Assembly: GCA_964019415.1 (NCBI GenBank)
Contig: OZ025872.1
Location: forward strand, 7,767,322-7,831,321
DNA length: 64,000 bases
Direction: 5' to 3'
Source: Ianthella basta
Taxonomy: Eukaryota > Porifera > Demospongiae > Verongiida > Ianthellidae
The notes under the pieces are model-generated. The model searched no databases. It saw only the letters and a program-made list of their open reading frames with translations, and was not told the origin of the DNA. Made by a program: the position numbers and the translations under genes. Positions within the stretch are counted from its first letter, which is position 1, and each line of letters starts with the position of its first letter. Positions 24,701 to 36,136 of this stretch are shown here, piece by piece.

Positions 24701-27700
24701 GCACTGAATGCACTGATGTGCTTTTAAGACAGCATCAGTTTATTTAAGAATGAACGAATCTGATATTTAAATGAATCATGCACAACATTAGCTTGCAGCC
24801 CACTATGTTAGCATATATAGTTATGACTGCTAACTTACACACTAACGTGTTCTGAGTTGTCACTGTACTGACACTTGACTTATAAACTACAACCCCTTTA
24901 GGATGCAGTGAAAGCAGTGCTTGATGGCAGCCTGTTTGGTGGCAAGGTGATTGTGACCAAAACACTTGATGGAGTTAATCCCACTGACAAATACAAGCCT
25001 GCATTTCTGTGCGCAGGCTGTTGCACAAACAGCCCATGGCAGGAAGGATCAAACATGGAAGCTCTGCTTACAACTGGTCTTCAGGTATTGTTCACCGAGA
25101 TAACCAGTACAAATAACTATCAGTGCACTTCTACCATACATAGCAATTTATGTATGAGAAGCAATAATTAATTAAACACATATGAAACTATAGAGATGTA
25201 AAGTTGTTCGAAAGAACAAGAGAGATGTACATAGGGTGACTTCTAGATCTCATTGTTGTTGTAGATTTGGGACCATCAGGCAGTGAAGCTCTGGCTTAAT
25301 CAAAGACTCAAGACTGGATGGATTTGCCTTCTGTAAGTCTGTTATTGCATAGTTGCATAGAACCCATTGCAAATATATTCTGTTTGATGTTAACTTCACA
25401 CTAATGACTGCATGTTAATACACATCTTTTTGCTCTGTAATACATGATATGCATTCTGTGACATGTACCTATTACTTGGAGGCGCCCTTTATAGGATTTA
25501 TGGTATTAAGGAAGACTTCAAGTTGCTGATACAGCACAAGGTGAAGCCAACTCCTGTATCAGGCAATGAGACCTCACCCTGCGTAGATCTGAAGAATTCT
25601 ATCTCTCTCCTCCAACCCTTGAATCATTTTGGCTTGATCAGTTTTGAAGTTCCAGCCTGCATTAAAATGATCACACCCTTAGAACGAGCACTGAGTGGTG
25701 TGACCTTGACATAGTAATACATTGTACCTTTTTAACTTTCAGTACTAGTTTCATACAGCGATACCTTGCCTTACAGCCGTGATGCAGTCATCAAACTTTC
25801 ATGGATTTAAAATAGAAGCTGAAAGCTTGATATGAATTACACAGAGTTTATAGCATGCAAATACTGTACAGCTCACTGACCACCTGGCATGCATGTTCCT
25901 TTCCAATAATGGATGGCCACACATAAGTAAGGTATCTATGCTGCTCATGGCATACATAAAATAGAAAGGTTATAATATTACACTATACAGAATACCTAAT
26001 TAAGGCTAGTAGAAGGCCTTTATTAATTGTAATATGCTGTTAGGCTTTATAAACTGACACATCTGCTATTCTTTACACATTATTTTCCCAAAATAGCCTT
26101 TGTACTTTCCAAATGTTGATGTGAAATGTGCATGACTTTGCTATATATCCAGTTTCTTCCCATGCCATGCAGTTTTTGGAATTGACATTGGAATTGACAT
26201 TGTATGTATCTTATCTACATTTACATAACTCAGTGCACACCTGTAGCTGAGTGAAAGATGTGAATGCACTGAATGATAGACTTCTTGATTATTGCCGGCT
26301 TTCCATGTGTGATTTGCATTTTCCTGCAGATTCTACTTTGCTGTTTACTGGGCATTTCTTGTAACAACATTGGCATCCCTTGAAATGGCCATTGGTCTCA
26401 ATGTTACTTCTGAACAACTCGAGGATTACAGCCATGATCAAGATAATGGAAGATTTTTTCTGGAAGTGGCATCGTTGACTCTATGGTTGACATTGCTTGC
26501 TTTTGAAATTATTGATGCCATCAGGTACGTACTTTTGATGCTATTATTTCACATAATAGCATCTGTAGCTGTAGTGGCATTTATTTGTTTATAGAGAAAC
26601 TTGTGGGGGTGGATCAAAAATAATTTTGGGTGCAATCTTAGGCTTTGTAGCAGTTTGGGCTTAGGCCTGGCAGCAGACTTCCTGGGCACAGCTAGGATTT
26701 ACTCTGATGGAGTTTGATCTTCTTGGTCAGTTTGAAGCATTCAGATGCTCCAATGCTTCCCTGGGCGGTCAACTTCAGGTTTGAGCCTGGTATGAGTTCA
26801 GTGTTGAATTGACACTCTGTAATTAACCCAGGTGAACTCACAGGCAACCTGAAGACTCTGACGGACAAACATTTTGTACTATCACTATAATCTATGTCAT
26901 TTTTCACGCACAGTTTGTATATTATGGCATCCCAATGGTATTCTGCTCTTAATTACAGTTTAGACTCATGCAATTTATCGAAAGAAATAGAATTTCTTTA
27001 TGTATAGTTTAACAGAGATTCCCACAGTGGTATTAATGAAGTTCTAGTGTTAAATATCCTGGTGTATGCAATGCATCTTCTTCACATTACATTACCTGCA
27101 TAATCACATGCTATAGCTAGATCCAGCTGGTGCTGCAATTGTATTTTCAATAATTTAATAGCAGATCATGATCTGCTAGTAATTTGCATCTGTAGATTCT
27201 GTGGACTAAATCTAATAATGCACACATGGACTTATAATTATTGCTTATGTATGTGCATAAAGGCATACATATATGCATAAAGGCATACATAGCTGTAGTT
27301 CGCTAAATGCTTCAAAATCCCTTACAGATTTGGGCGGCATTACTGGAAGTGGTTTGCAGTTTATCCAAGACTTGCTGTCAATTTTTGCTTCATTGCTGTG
27401 CTGGCTTCACGCTTTGTTGGCAGCAACACTCAATGGATGTGGGCTTCAGTCTTCATTGTTTGTGCAGTTTTCAGAGCCATGGAAGTTTTTGCTCTTTTTG
27501 AGTAAGCTATATTTGCACAATACCAGGAGGACGTCATGCATTTGCGTTTACCTGCATTAGTATTCGATACATTTGGTAGTGCCAGTAGCACGACCTTGGT
27601 TCAAAAGCAGAAGCAGCCTGTAAAATTATTGAAGCAAACATTTGGGTTCCATGTTTGCTATTATCTGAGTAGCCATTTGTTCTCTTCAGAAATTTCTATT

Positions 27701-30700
27701 CTCTTGGCATGCATTATGTATGCTAGTGCTCTGGCATGCATACACCGAGCATTTTAAACCTATCAGAACATGTACATAGTTGTTTTATGTGGCGAATGGC
27801 ATCACTTCATTAATTTGCTGTTCTACTACATTTACAGGTGGAGCAGCGTTTACCTTATAACCCTGTGGATAATAGTTCGGCGAGAATTGATCAAATTTCT
27901 ACTCGTTGCACTGCTGTTCATACTTGCCTTTTCTGTGGCTCTGAGATTTGCGGTGCATGCAGAAAGGGACGAGGTCTCCAGACTCCAGAACACCCTAGCA
28001 AACCAGTCAGGATCTCAAGTTTGCATATCAGGCAATGGAAGTGACGCTAACACAACCACCTGTGTCAATACAACATCAATTATGCATCTTGGCGGCTATG
28101 TCGTAGGTGAACTGCAGTGAGTTTACTGGATGCACATAAAATAGTCTACCCACTAATGTTGCTGATGCTACATAGATTACTGACACTGACCATCGTTAGA
28201 TCTTTCAATCATCCATCTTTAGAATTAATGGGTATTTGTTGCTTTCAGCAATTTGCACAATAAATTAGTGGGTGTTATGATAATCAGATGATCAATTTAG
28301 CAAAAAATGTTTTGGAGATTTCCTACAGCCTACGATAGAATTCTAGAACATTTAATAATGCATAACTGAACATTGTATTGCTTATTACTGAGCCAAAAGG
28401 CGAGGCAAGTAATCGTGATGCATTGTCGTCCCCCGTAGGTATGTATGTATATCCACAGCTTGCGCAATGAAATTCTATGCTCGCGTATGTATATCCGTGA
28501 TGCTTGTGCAATGCTAGTGCAAGAATAAGGCCAAAATGAGCTCGGGGAGACAACTGTGAGCTGTCTGGAGGCACGTTAGCACAGCAAGTGATGATTGCAC
28601 GTTATTTGGCTGTTTGGCTGCTTAGACGTCGACACCTCTCACTGCGCACTGGTGCGCTATGCTAAGGACAAAGGGGAAGCCCACAACCCTACAAGATGTC
28701 TTCTCATCCGTAAGATGGCCATCGAAATACCTGACACTCCTGGATGAGTTGTCTTTCATGGGCAACAAAGATGCTACAATTTTGTGCACCTTCACACACT
28801 TGGACTCATGCTCGAGGGTGCTGCTGCCTTCAGAGTTACCTGCCAAACGCTTCCTGCACCCAGCCATGTTGCTCGCAATCATGCTTGCCAAAGGTCCAGC
28901 CACTATATACACCAAGAGCCATGTTTACACTACTATGTCACCTAGCACGTACCAATCTGATTCGCTAGACGCGATTAGCGCTCTGTTCCCCGAGAAGTAG
29001 CACACACGGTGATACGTTTTCCATCAGCGGGCAACGTGTCTACTTCTCAGAATGCACTTTACTTCGTCTTCTTCCTCATGCTCTCCGGCACACTCTACAT
29101 TTTGCAGCTGCCCAGTGAGGCTGCTTGCATTTTGAATGTATGGCCTAGTCAATGTTACATAATGGCGCATTGCCTTTTGTATCATGCATTCTGGTCAAGA
29201 GGAAGGAAAGGCGAAGTGAGCAGCTGTACGTAGCATGCAGTGGGCAAAAACTCACCTCTGTTGGCAAGACGTTTCTCAATGAACCCTAAAACAAGCCCAA
29301 GCATGCTGAGGTTAGGGTTTCACACACCACAATACTGTTTAGCTTCATTTTTTGCTAGCACTTCACTAGCATTGCAAAATTCATGTATTGGCCATGATAA
29401 AGTCCATTTTGTACTTACTTTGAAAGGGAACTTCACAACTTGTTCTATGCCGGCTTTCGTTCATTGGCTCGTGCCCCAGGTGGACTTAACTTTGATGGAC
29501 TGGAAGGCTTTGAGTAAGTACATTTACACAATAATGTAGTGACAACAACCATGTATGTACAAATGTACTTAGTTTAAGTGCATGTGTTCTTTAATTCTAC
29601 CTACTATGCTAGCCGGGTACATGGCTATATGTTACAGTATTTGATCAATGCTTTTCATTCATCTGTACAGGCTCTTCACAGCTGTTATATACCTTGCCTT
29701 TGTTGGCATTGTGGTTCTGCTGCTTGTCAGTGTGTTCATTGCACAAGCAAATCGCAGTTACGGCAAGGTACAAGGAATTGCTGGACAAATGGCTAATTAC
29801 TCTTCTGCTCGTCTGCTAACACAGACATCATTTATGCTGCCCATGCTGTTTTTCAGCTCCATCATGGTAAGTATATATATGGATTAATTGAATTTGCTCT
29901 TAGTACCACATACTCCATTGCTATAGCAACAAGCACCTCTTGTAACTGTACACCTCATGCAACCCCTATGCTATAATCCCAGATACATGCAGTATTATGA
30001 CTGTAATATAATTATTGTTTCTACAATTCAGCCCTTCATTCACTAGTTAGCAGTATAAACAGTTAGTTACTGTTAGTAGTACAATTGCAGTGAGGATGGT
30101 GGTATATCATCATTAATGACATCAATTAAGTCAGTCCTAGACAGTAACCAGTCACTTTATGTCTGTGCACAAAAGCCTTTTCTTTCAATTTCAACAGAAG
30201 CCTTGTCATTCGGAAATTCCAGCATACGTCTGGTCAGATTGGCCACTGCATGACTATGGTACAGGAGGTGTGAACAACAGATTCTGTTGTTATGGATGTA
30301 TTCAACATTTAGTACAATTTTGTGCAGGCATTTGTAGAGTTTTGCAATCCACGTAAGTACATGAGAGCATTCTGTAATTTTGTAGACAGTTGTGGAGCTA
30401 TAAGAATGTGTCTACCTGTGTAACATGTAACTAGTCACAGCTTTGCCACAGTTGTGATTTTATGAATGAAATGTAGTTCAACTGATAGCGAATCACATTG
30501 ATAATGTAAATTACATACATACATACTCAGTCTAGCATTGTGAGTTTATGATGCCCTTAATTGCCAAGCTATAGTAGTATAGCGTGTGTTGGAAGATGCA
30601 TAAACACACAGACCACTCTCTTCCTTGCCTGTAGACTTGTCACACAGTCTGCTTCAATGATCTGGAGTAACAAGTGAGTTAAGCAGTCACTTTTTGCTGT

Positions 30701-31141
30701 AACAAATGCTAATAATATTATGACTATGTACCAAAGTTACCAATGGAAATTTAACAGATGAAATTCAGCTTTGACAGTATAGAAAAGTGGTACTGAATGA
30801 TTATAATTTTTCTTGGTGACTTTTTATACCTGTATATAATATAATACTTGCTTAGCCAGGAACATTAATCTTATCAGTTGTACATTGTATTGTTCTACAG
30901 AGAGAATCAAGAGAAGCATCAGTGTGAGGCTCTGATAATAGAAATTGAACAACTGAAGCAGGAAATTGAGGAACTGAAAGAGGATCTAAAATTGTTAGTT
31001 ATTTTTAGAATGAATGCTTTGTACATTTTGGGTAGTACTAATTTCAGCATGCATGCAGACACAGCAGTTGATGACATAAATGACAACTATGCCATTTGCA
31101 TATATATTTATAGGAGCTACAATTCCAATCCAAGCAGCTGA
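10251..31141 (+). CDS. Gene B: ANK-repeat, six-membrane-segment TRP-like channel, 28 exons, ~1456 aa
   Basis: Inferred exons: 10251-10358, 10532-10633, 11636-11839, 12083-12181, 12597-12698, 12816-13019, 13601-13699, 13787-13888, 14355-14558, 14765-14863, 16316-16507, 19337-19408, 19912-19963, 20098-20276, 20827-20961, 21622-22415, 24129-24255, 24902-25084, 25265-25332, 26330-26524, 27328-27501, 27838-28116, 29427-29513, 29671-29866, 30198-30352, 30635-30673, 30901-30993, 31114-31141. All phases agree and the sum is 4371 bases. ANK repeats fill about residues 1-505 and 665-850. Hydrophobic segments follow: S1 WICLLFYFAVYWAFLVTTLA; S2 in exon 20; S3 PRLAVNFCFIAVLA; S4 near ASVFIVCAVFRAMEVF; S5 FLLVALLFILAFSVALRF; a loop with N-glycosylation sites and pore-like LFYAGFRSLARAPGG; S6 FTAVIYLAFVGIVVLLLVSV then FIAQANRSYGKV. 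The tail ends in a coiled coil (ALIIEIEQLKQEIEELKEDL). The order matches TRPA/TRPV-type cation channels of the plasma membrane; the subfamily is not settled. The start exon is preceded by a splice acceptor, so a 5' UTR exon is likely. Confidence 0.85.
10359..10531. other. Gene B intron 1
   Basis: A 173-bp phase-0 intron, gtgagg to cactacag. No feature inside. Confidence 0.8.
10720..10975 (-). mobile_element. Possible Penelope-like element remnant
   Basis: On the minus strand the stretch from about 10963 reads TCACTGATGAAGACAGCC followed by GTGTTGCCGAAACG. This resembles the conserved tgatgaagac...gaaacg string I associate with ends of Penelope-like and related retroelements. No coding part remains. 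Located in gene B intron 2. Confidence 0.35.
11107..11121. repeat. Poly-G run of 15
   Basis: An uninterrupted run of fifteen G in gene B intron 2, next to aaaggtagac. Assembly length may be unreliable here. Confidence 0.9.
11371..11453. mobile_element. Short MITE (83 bp) with TA target duplication
   Basis: Terminal inverted repeats gtctcgcgtagccc and ggctacgtgagac are bounded on both sides by TA (11369-11370, 11454-11455). The interior holds a tgacgtca-like motif. A larger relative with the same ends lies at 47881-48364. The TA duplication suggests mobilisation by a Tc1/mariner-type transposase. Confidence 0.75.
12699..12700 (+). other. GC splice donor (GC-AG intron) in gene B
   Basis: At the end of exon 5 the donor reads AGAAG|gcaagtg, where both sister exons (ending 10633 and 13888) have AGAAG|gtgagg. 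The exon body, phase and downstream acceptor (cactttag) are otherwise as in the sisters, so a functional GC-AG intron is more likely than loss of the exon. Confidence 0.75.
13262..13450. repeat. Fold-back element in gene B intron 6
   Basis: The arms at about 13264-13348 and 13357-13450 are reverse complements. The innermost 20 bp are the best match (aggaggccttcttcag / ctgaagaaggcctcct around tgttaaa). The left side starts near tgtagaggctcat, a string shared with elements near 32834 and 44437. Confidence 0.8.
13787..14863 (+). repeat. Gene B ANK exon cassette, unit 3
   Basis: Exons 13787-13888 (102), 14355-14558 (204) and 14765-14863 (99), phase 0 throughout. The peptide runs DGWTAALVAARYGHR, GGSNAFLLCTMGGHL, LFDTDNDGYTALHWASQEGQ, WGSTPLLVAVDKGHTE. 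A single further exon of the DGWT type (RGWSALKLAVSKGH, 16316-16507) follows, then the pattern stops. Confidence 0.9.
14864..16315. other. Gene B intron 10
   Basis: A 1.45-kb intron. It contains the (CA)n tract at 15726-15783 and no other recognised feature. The open frame 15568-15804 is an artefact of that tract. Confidence 0.6.
15726..15783. repeat. (CA)n microsatellite, interrupted
   Basis: About 28 CA units with a few CG interruptions (cacacacgcacacgcac) toward the right end. Confidence 0.95.
18121..18144. repeat. Interstitial telomere-type repeat (CCCTAA)n
   Basis: The plus strand reads ttaaccctaaccctaaccct then aacc, which is nearly four units of the animal telomere repeat (TTAGGG on the other strand). 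It lies inside an intron, so it is interstitial. Confidence 0.9.
18725..19055. repeat. Dispersed repeat R2, copy 1
   Basis: It matches 23105-23417 with small indels, from taccccac through acggcagatcgacattc and aataagacggacggtgtg to tctacatacacattgcacc. Both copies are in the same orientation in introns of gene B. No coding frame is conserved. Confidence 0.8.
22416..24128. other. Gene B intron 16
   Basis: 1.7 kb with a phase-2 donor (ATGAT|gtgagt). It contains repeat R2 copy 2. Sequence near 22515 (gtgaggcaactaatcctgtt) faintly resembles the left end of repeat R1. Nothing else was recognised. Confidence 0.5.
23105..23417. repeat. Dispersed repeat R2, copy 2
   Basis: Second copy of the element at 18725-19055, same strand, about 4.4 kb downstream within gene B. 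Confidence 0.8.
28391..29149. repeat. Dispersed 760-bp repeat R1, copy 2
   Basis: Pairs with 2841-3600 and lies in the intron between the exons for gene B segment S5 and the pore loop. Readable frames are kept on both strands: plus 28659-29000 (PTTLQDVF, KYLTLLDEL) and minus 28622-28915 (STLEHESKCVKVH, RSVRYFDGHL). The coding strand, if any, is not resolved. Confidence 0.75.
30994..31113 (+). other. Optional 120-nt in-frame intron at the gene B 3' end
   Basis: Donor aaaatt|gttagt and acceptor tttatag| are acceptable but not strong. The segment is 120 nt and has no in-frame stop, so spliced and retained forms both end at the TGA at 31139-31141. The difference is 40 residues after the coiled coil. 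Confidence 0.5.
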
Positions 31142-34100
31142 CAAGAGGGTTCTAATGGAAGGACGTCATGATAAAGGATTGGTAGAGAATTCATAATGGA
31201 TTAACCATTTAAATTTTTACAGGTGATAATTGATTAGTCAATAGAATAATGTGCTTATATTGCATAGACTAATATGGCTGAGTGAACCATGTAATACTTT
31301 GAACTCATGTATTTATTGCTATGCTATTGTAGTTATTGCTATGGTGACTCTAGATTGTTTTGGGATGAGGAATTTGAACTAGAAATTAAGAGCTACTTAG
31401 AACTATTTCAACTCAAATGCTATCTAGCTGCTAGCCCCTACTTTGTCATCTTATGTGGGTGGCAGAAGAAAACTAACTTATTGTGTCCTCTAGGTCTAGA
31501 TGACAAATTTGGGGTTGTAGCAACTATAGAATACCCAAATGTTTGCTGTGCAGTTTGCCATGCTAGCTATACGCTTGTTATATCCGTAGAGGTAAGCAAA
31601 CTATGTAAGTTAAACTAATTAGGTTGGCCATACATAATGAGTACAGCGTCCTCGTATTATAACTGTATGGTCCAACATTTCTGTGCCATGGGATCTTCCT
31701 ATATGCCCAGCTACATGTGCACAAAGCTATAGGTATATATGAATCTTCAAAGAACATGATATGATCTGTAACAGTAGCTACCCACATGTGCTTCAGGAAC
31801 ATGTATGTGGACACTGCTGAAAGTGGATCAGAGGTAGCTATAGCCCATGCTATTGTAACCAATTCTCACATCAGAAGGGAGCTAGTTGACACTATAATTG
31901 CATTCTTGGGCGTGTTACACTATTTGCCTACTGGTATCTAAAGAGTGACTCCCACTATACATGATAATGCTATAGGTAGCCGAGATGATTTCCCAAGCTG
32001 TGGAGTTAATGCAGACTAAGTTATGCGGTAATGTTGGCCATACATATTTTATAATTATTTTCCCTTCATTACTGCATGGACCAACATTACTGTGGCATAT
32101 GGGATTTTCCTACTCAATGTGCCGTCATAGAACACAGTATGGTCTGTGATGCTGCCTAGCTGCATGTACTTCAGTTTCTCGTGACATTGTTATAATTTTA
32201 TAATGCACAGTCCTTGGCACAAACTAGCCACAGAGACCACTGTTACCCCATGTTTGTGATTTAAAGGAGCCGCTGCATATAGCACTATGCCAGTCATGTA
32301 GCTATGGTAATAACATAATTTTGCAATGTTACAGCTGTATATGGCAGACTGAAAGGGAATCTGCCAAGGAAGTACACTAGTGGCCACTGCATGATCCACA
32401 CGTATGATGTAATTACATAGACAACAAAAGAAGTGCACTCTTGCAATTTCACATATAACATGCAGGATGATGTATATGGACTTCATAGGAATCCACCACA
32501 GAAGTACTTTTGTGGCCATTGTTCAGCATGATCGATGTCCTTACTTGATGCATATGGTATATACAACTAGCTTATCATGACTCACTGGATGGTGGGAGAT
32601 ATACATACAATTTATCATATGACAGCAATATATTATTATGCTCCATCACCTATAGTTGTAGGAAATTGGCAGTGTGAGTGGAGGTGTGTACATGTGTGTA
32701 CACTGTTCACCAGAAAGGCAGCATTTGTATATATATACAATACAAGAGAGTTATAACCTCACATCATATGATCTCAGAACTTACATGCATTGTCACAATA
32801 AATGAATGAAACAAAGAATGGTTTATGATATTGTAGAGGCTCATAGTTGCGTTGATAATACAATGATACAAGATTCTTGAGCAAGACACAACTGATAATC
32901 AGTTGTGTCTTGCTCTTGGATTTATCAGTTGTGTCTTGCTCAAGAATCTCGTATCAAAGAATGGTTTATCACTATAGTTACTGTGTGACTTGTAGGCAGC
33001 AATGCACGTTGGAAAACTCTTTCAAATTTACAGTAGTTGAGGGAATGCATGTTTGGTTAGTCTGTTGCACCTGACCCAACGTCTCTGCCCCGCACAATAA
33101 TGAAGTTGTGTCCAGAGTGCCAGACAAGCTAGTGTCTGGTGAAATATTGCATGACCACAGTTTATAATCTTTTATAATTAATTACCATTACCTATCATTT
33201 AATTTACTCCATTGCATGTGCATGCACTGTTTCTGTTGTAGGATGTAACCAATTTTAAGCCTCAATCAGTTACAGCTGCACAGGAATGGCCATGTCTCAT
33301 GCACCTCATGGGAATTTCATGTCTTGTGTACTATAGCTAGTAGGATGGAGCTGTCATGAAACCTCACTCAGTCTGGGTGTCTTCTGTAGGTGAAGGGTAA
33401 GCAAGTGGGGTGCATGTTTACAAATGCCCACATGATCACAGCTGAGGTACATGAGCATATACATGTCAAACCTGCAGGCTGGCAGATTTCATGCATGTGA
33501 TAATACTAATGAATACATGCAGCGTAATTGTGTATGAGTTCCAGCTAATGACTAGCTATAGAAGGAGCTAAGAGGTAACAAAAGAGGAAAGGAGGTCACA
33601 CTAGAACTGCCTTTAACTTGATTAGGCGATTGCTTTAGCAACAGCTTACTTAACCTGGTAACGGTACCCTAAAATAGTTTGCAGGTAGCTCCGTAAAGAT
33701 ATTGTTATTGGCTACATGTGCACCTCATGGGAATTTCATGCCCATATATCCCCACACTGCTGATGTTATATATGTTGCGTGCAAACACTCTACCTGCACT
33801 CGGGGTGGTTACCCTTGTCAACTTGCACTGGTGGTCTTGTTCCTAATGGCACTGGCACATTTAGTGCATGCGCAGATGCCACTTGCACTGTGATGGTAGT
33901 GCATGATGATGGTAGTGGTGTCATGGAAGGGGTGCCATGGGATGGCAGCATGTGGTGGTTGTATAAAATATTATAATAATTGGGCATGCAACATTATACT
34001 GTAGGTGTATGGTGATGTTGGCTGTACATGCATTTATATGTGGTAGTCTGTGCTGGCAATTGTGCACTTGTGCACTAGCTTGCCTTTGGCAGGATTGTCT

Positions 34101-34470
34101 CACCATATGTGAATGTGGAAGTCAGTGGTGGCAATGAAGCACTTGTAAGAAAGCTTGCCTTCAGTAGTGGGTGCGCCAGTGGGTTAGTGAAGAAATGCAA
34201 GGTGCACACACACTGTGTGGTGTCAATGGCTATAACTATGCCTGTGAAATACCACCATAGCTAAAGTCTATGGTGCAATACACACTACGAAAAGCTGTAG
34301 TGTACAGGCCCTTTCTTCCTGTCAGCCGCTTCAAGGGGGTCTTTGAGGTGCGAATGGCGATGTCACAAAATGAACCCAATTTGGATCGACTAGGGTGTGA
34401 CGTTTGTGTGATGTGGGAGAGATAGGAAAGAATAGAACTGAAGGTAGTAACAACAAGCATTAAGTGTGCA

Positions 34471-34473
<3 letters not shown>
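31142..34473. other. Intergenic repeat-rich region after gene B
   Basis: No convincing exon was found. The region holds two diverged copies of a segment, around 31620-31800 and 32030-32200 (both have ttggccatacat and tccaaca(t/)ttac...tgggat). It also holds a second diverged pair inside 32330-32530 and a fold-back at 32866-32954. The string cacctcatgggaatttcatg occurs at 33301 and again at 33721. Confidence 0.5.
32866..32954. repeat. Fold-back repeat with three copies of a 15-mer
   Basis: Outer arms (tacaagattcttgagcaag... and ...cttgctcaagaatctcgta) are inverted. The string cagttgtgtcttgctc appears twice forward and once reversed. It starts after tgtagaggctcat, as in the elements at 13250 and 44437. 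Confidence 0.75.

Positions 34474-34474
<1 letters not shown>

Positions 34475-34554
<80 letters not shown>
34475..34554. repeat. (TG)n microsatellite
   Basis: About 40 uninterrupted units. The flanks (gagataggaaagaatagaa before; gaacacagaaggttgcaa after) recur around 37690-37830 beside another TG-rich stretch, so the tract seems part of a dispersed repeat. Confidence 0.95.
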
Positions 34555-34559
<5 letters not shown>

Positions 34560-34830
34560 GTGTAATGGGTGGAGTGACAATGGGTGAACACAGAAGGTTG
34601 CAATATGTTGCACGTGACCCATGGAGCAAGTTACAAATCATGTACAGTATAATGTATTGGGAGAGTACACTTGACACAGTCCTTATCAGGTAACTACTGT
34701 CACAGCTGAGGTGCATAGCTGTCATCTTCTATACTAGGGAAACACTTGTTTACTGGCTACCCCTTAGGTTCCTTACCAGGTGAGCTAGCCCCAACTTTTT
34801 CAACCTGAGCACTGATTTGTCGAGGGCCAC

Positions 34831-35286
34831 TAGCATATTTTCTGCACCTTCAAAGAGGGCTCTGCAGAAGTCCTATTTGTGTATATACATTTGCAGCACA
34901 TCAGCACGCTCACCTCTGCTCCTTCAACTGGACATGACCACACTGGTGGTCAAAAGAAATATTGCAGATAATGCTGTCCCCACTCCAGATAGCCAAGTGG
35001 GTAGGGCCGGCCTCACAGGGACATGTGAAGCTGTAAATGGTAGCTGCCTTATTAGTGAATTGGGAACCGAATACTGATCAGGTAGACACTCGTATTGCCT
35101 CTTCAAATGTGGATCGAACTTCGCTGCAGTATTCATGCAGCTTAACTGCACTGCATCTCGTGTGAATGGAGACCTTGGGGGTGATAGTGATGTATCCGGG
35201 ATATTCACCAATGGATACATCCAGTTCCTTCCATCAAAACTGTACGGCCAAACGAGTGCTCTTCTCTGGAATCACCTGCCAATCTT
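34831..35286 (-). pseudogene. Partial duplicate of the gene C Roc-COR exon 3' end
   Basis: Matches 40143-40614 closely: cgagtgctcttctctggaat, the conserved donor ctcacctctgctcc, and intron sequence beyond it. Because the copy includes the donor and intron, it came from a DNA-level duplication and not from a processed transcript. The frame is broken, for example by a stop where the parent reads through at about 35070, and no upstream Roc or COR part is present. Non-functional as it stands. Confidence 0.85.
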
Positions 35287-36136
35287 TGAACCTTTGATTG
35301 GCTGAGCAGCCCGATGTACCACACCTCCGTCGTGTACCCCTCCAATGCATCTAGCACTTGCTGCACTACACCAGGTGCCTTCATAGCTACAATCAGTGCT
35401 AGCTTGTCAAACTACCAGCGCCCACCTCTCCAACTCTTCGATTCTGCACTCCTCTTCAGTGATGAAGTGCTTCTCCGAATGAAGAATCTTCAAGACTGCA
35501 GATACACAAGAGAATAAGGGACCATTCTACTTCAACAATCAGTTTATTCTACATCTGCCATGCTCTGGCCGGGATGCAACAAAATTGTGTATACATTTGG
35601 AGTGCAGTATCAATGTGTTAGTCAGTGTGTTTGAGCTTGGTTTGGTGGCATATTAAGTATAATATACATAATTGGCATGTGTATGTTTACAGGCTCTATT
35701 GAGCTAAGGTATAGGGTTGGTGCCCGAATAGACATCAACCCTATACTGTAGCTCAGTAGAGCCCGTATATGTAGGAGGAACAGGCATAGGTAGGGTACAG
35801 CTTGGTGTCGAAGGCAAAACTGACAATCTACAAAAGTACTAGGGTTTATACGGAACAGAGATGAAGGGACAAGAAGGAACCAGTCACACCTGCACACAAA
35901 CGTGAAACCCCCTCGGGTGAGGCTGGTCAGTTCCTTTCACTGACCCCACACCAGAACACACCTTTGATAGGAGTGGCTACACTGCCGTACCACCACTCTC
36001 CTTGATGGTCCTCCAACAGGTCCAGTGTTTGCTGTATCATGCCAGGTGGTTTCAGTACAACAGTACGAACAAGCCAGTCACTCCAGAGGTCTCCTCTCAG
36101 CCAAACCCTTCTGACTCTTCGCTAGTGAGGACATTA
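35287..36136. other. Region beside the duplicated gene C fragment
   Basis: Contains two loosely similar stretches on the minus strand, about 35330-35470 and 36000-36130 (both have ccaggtg(c/g)cttca-like and ctcttcg strings). These may be older copies of another exon. Also holds the hairpin at 35692-35763. No intact gene. Confidence 0.4.
35692..35763. repeat. 31-bp inverted repeat hairpin
   Basis: ggctctattgagctaagg... at 35692-35722 pairs with ...tagctcagtagagcc at 35733-35763 around a 10-base loop, with only a few mismatches. Confidence 0.8.
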
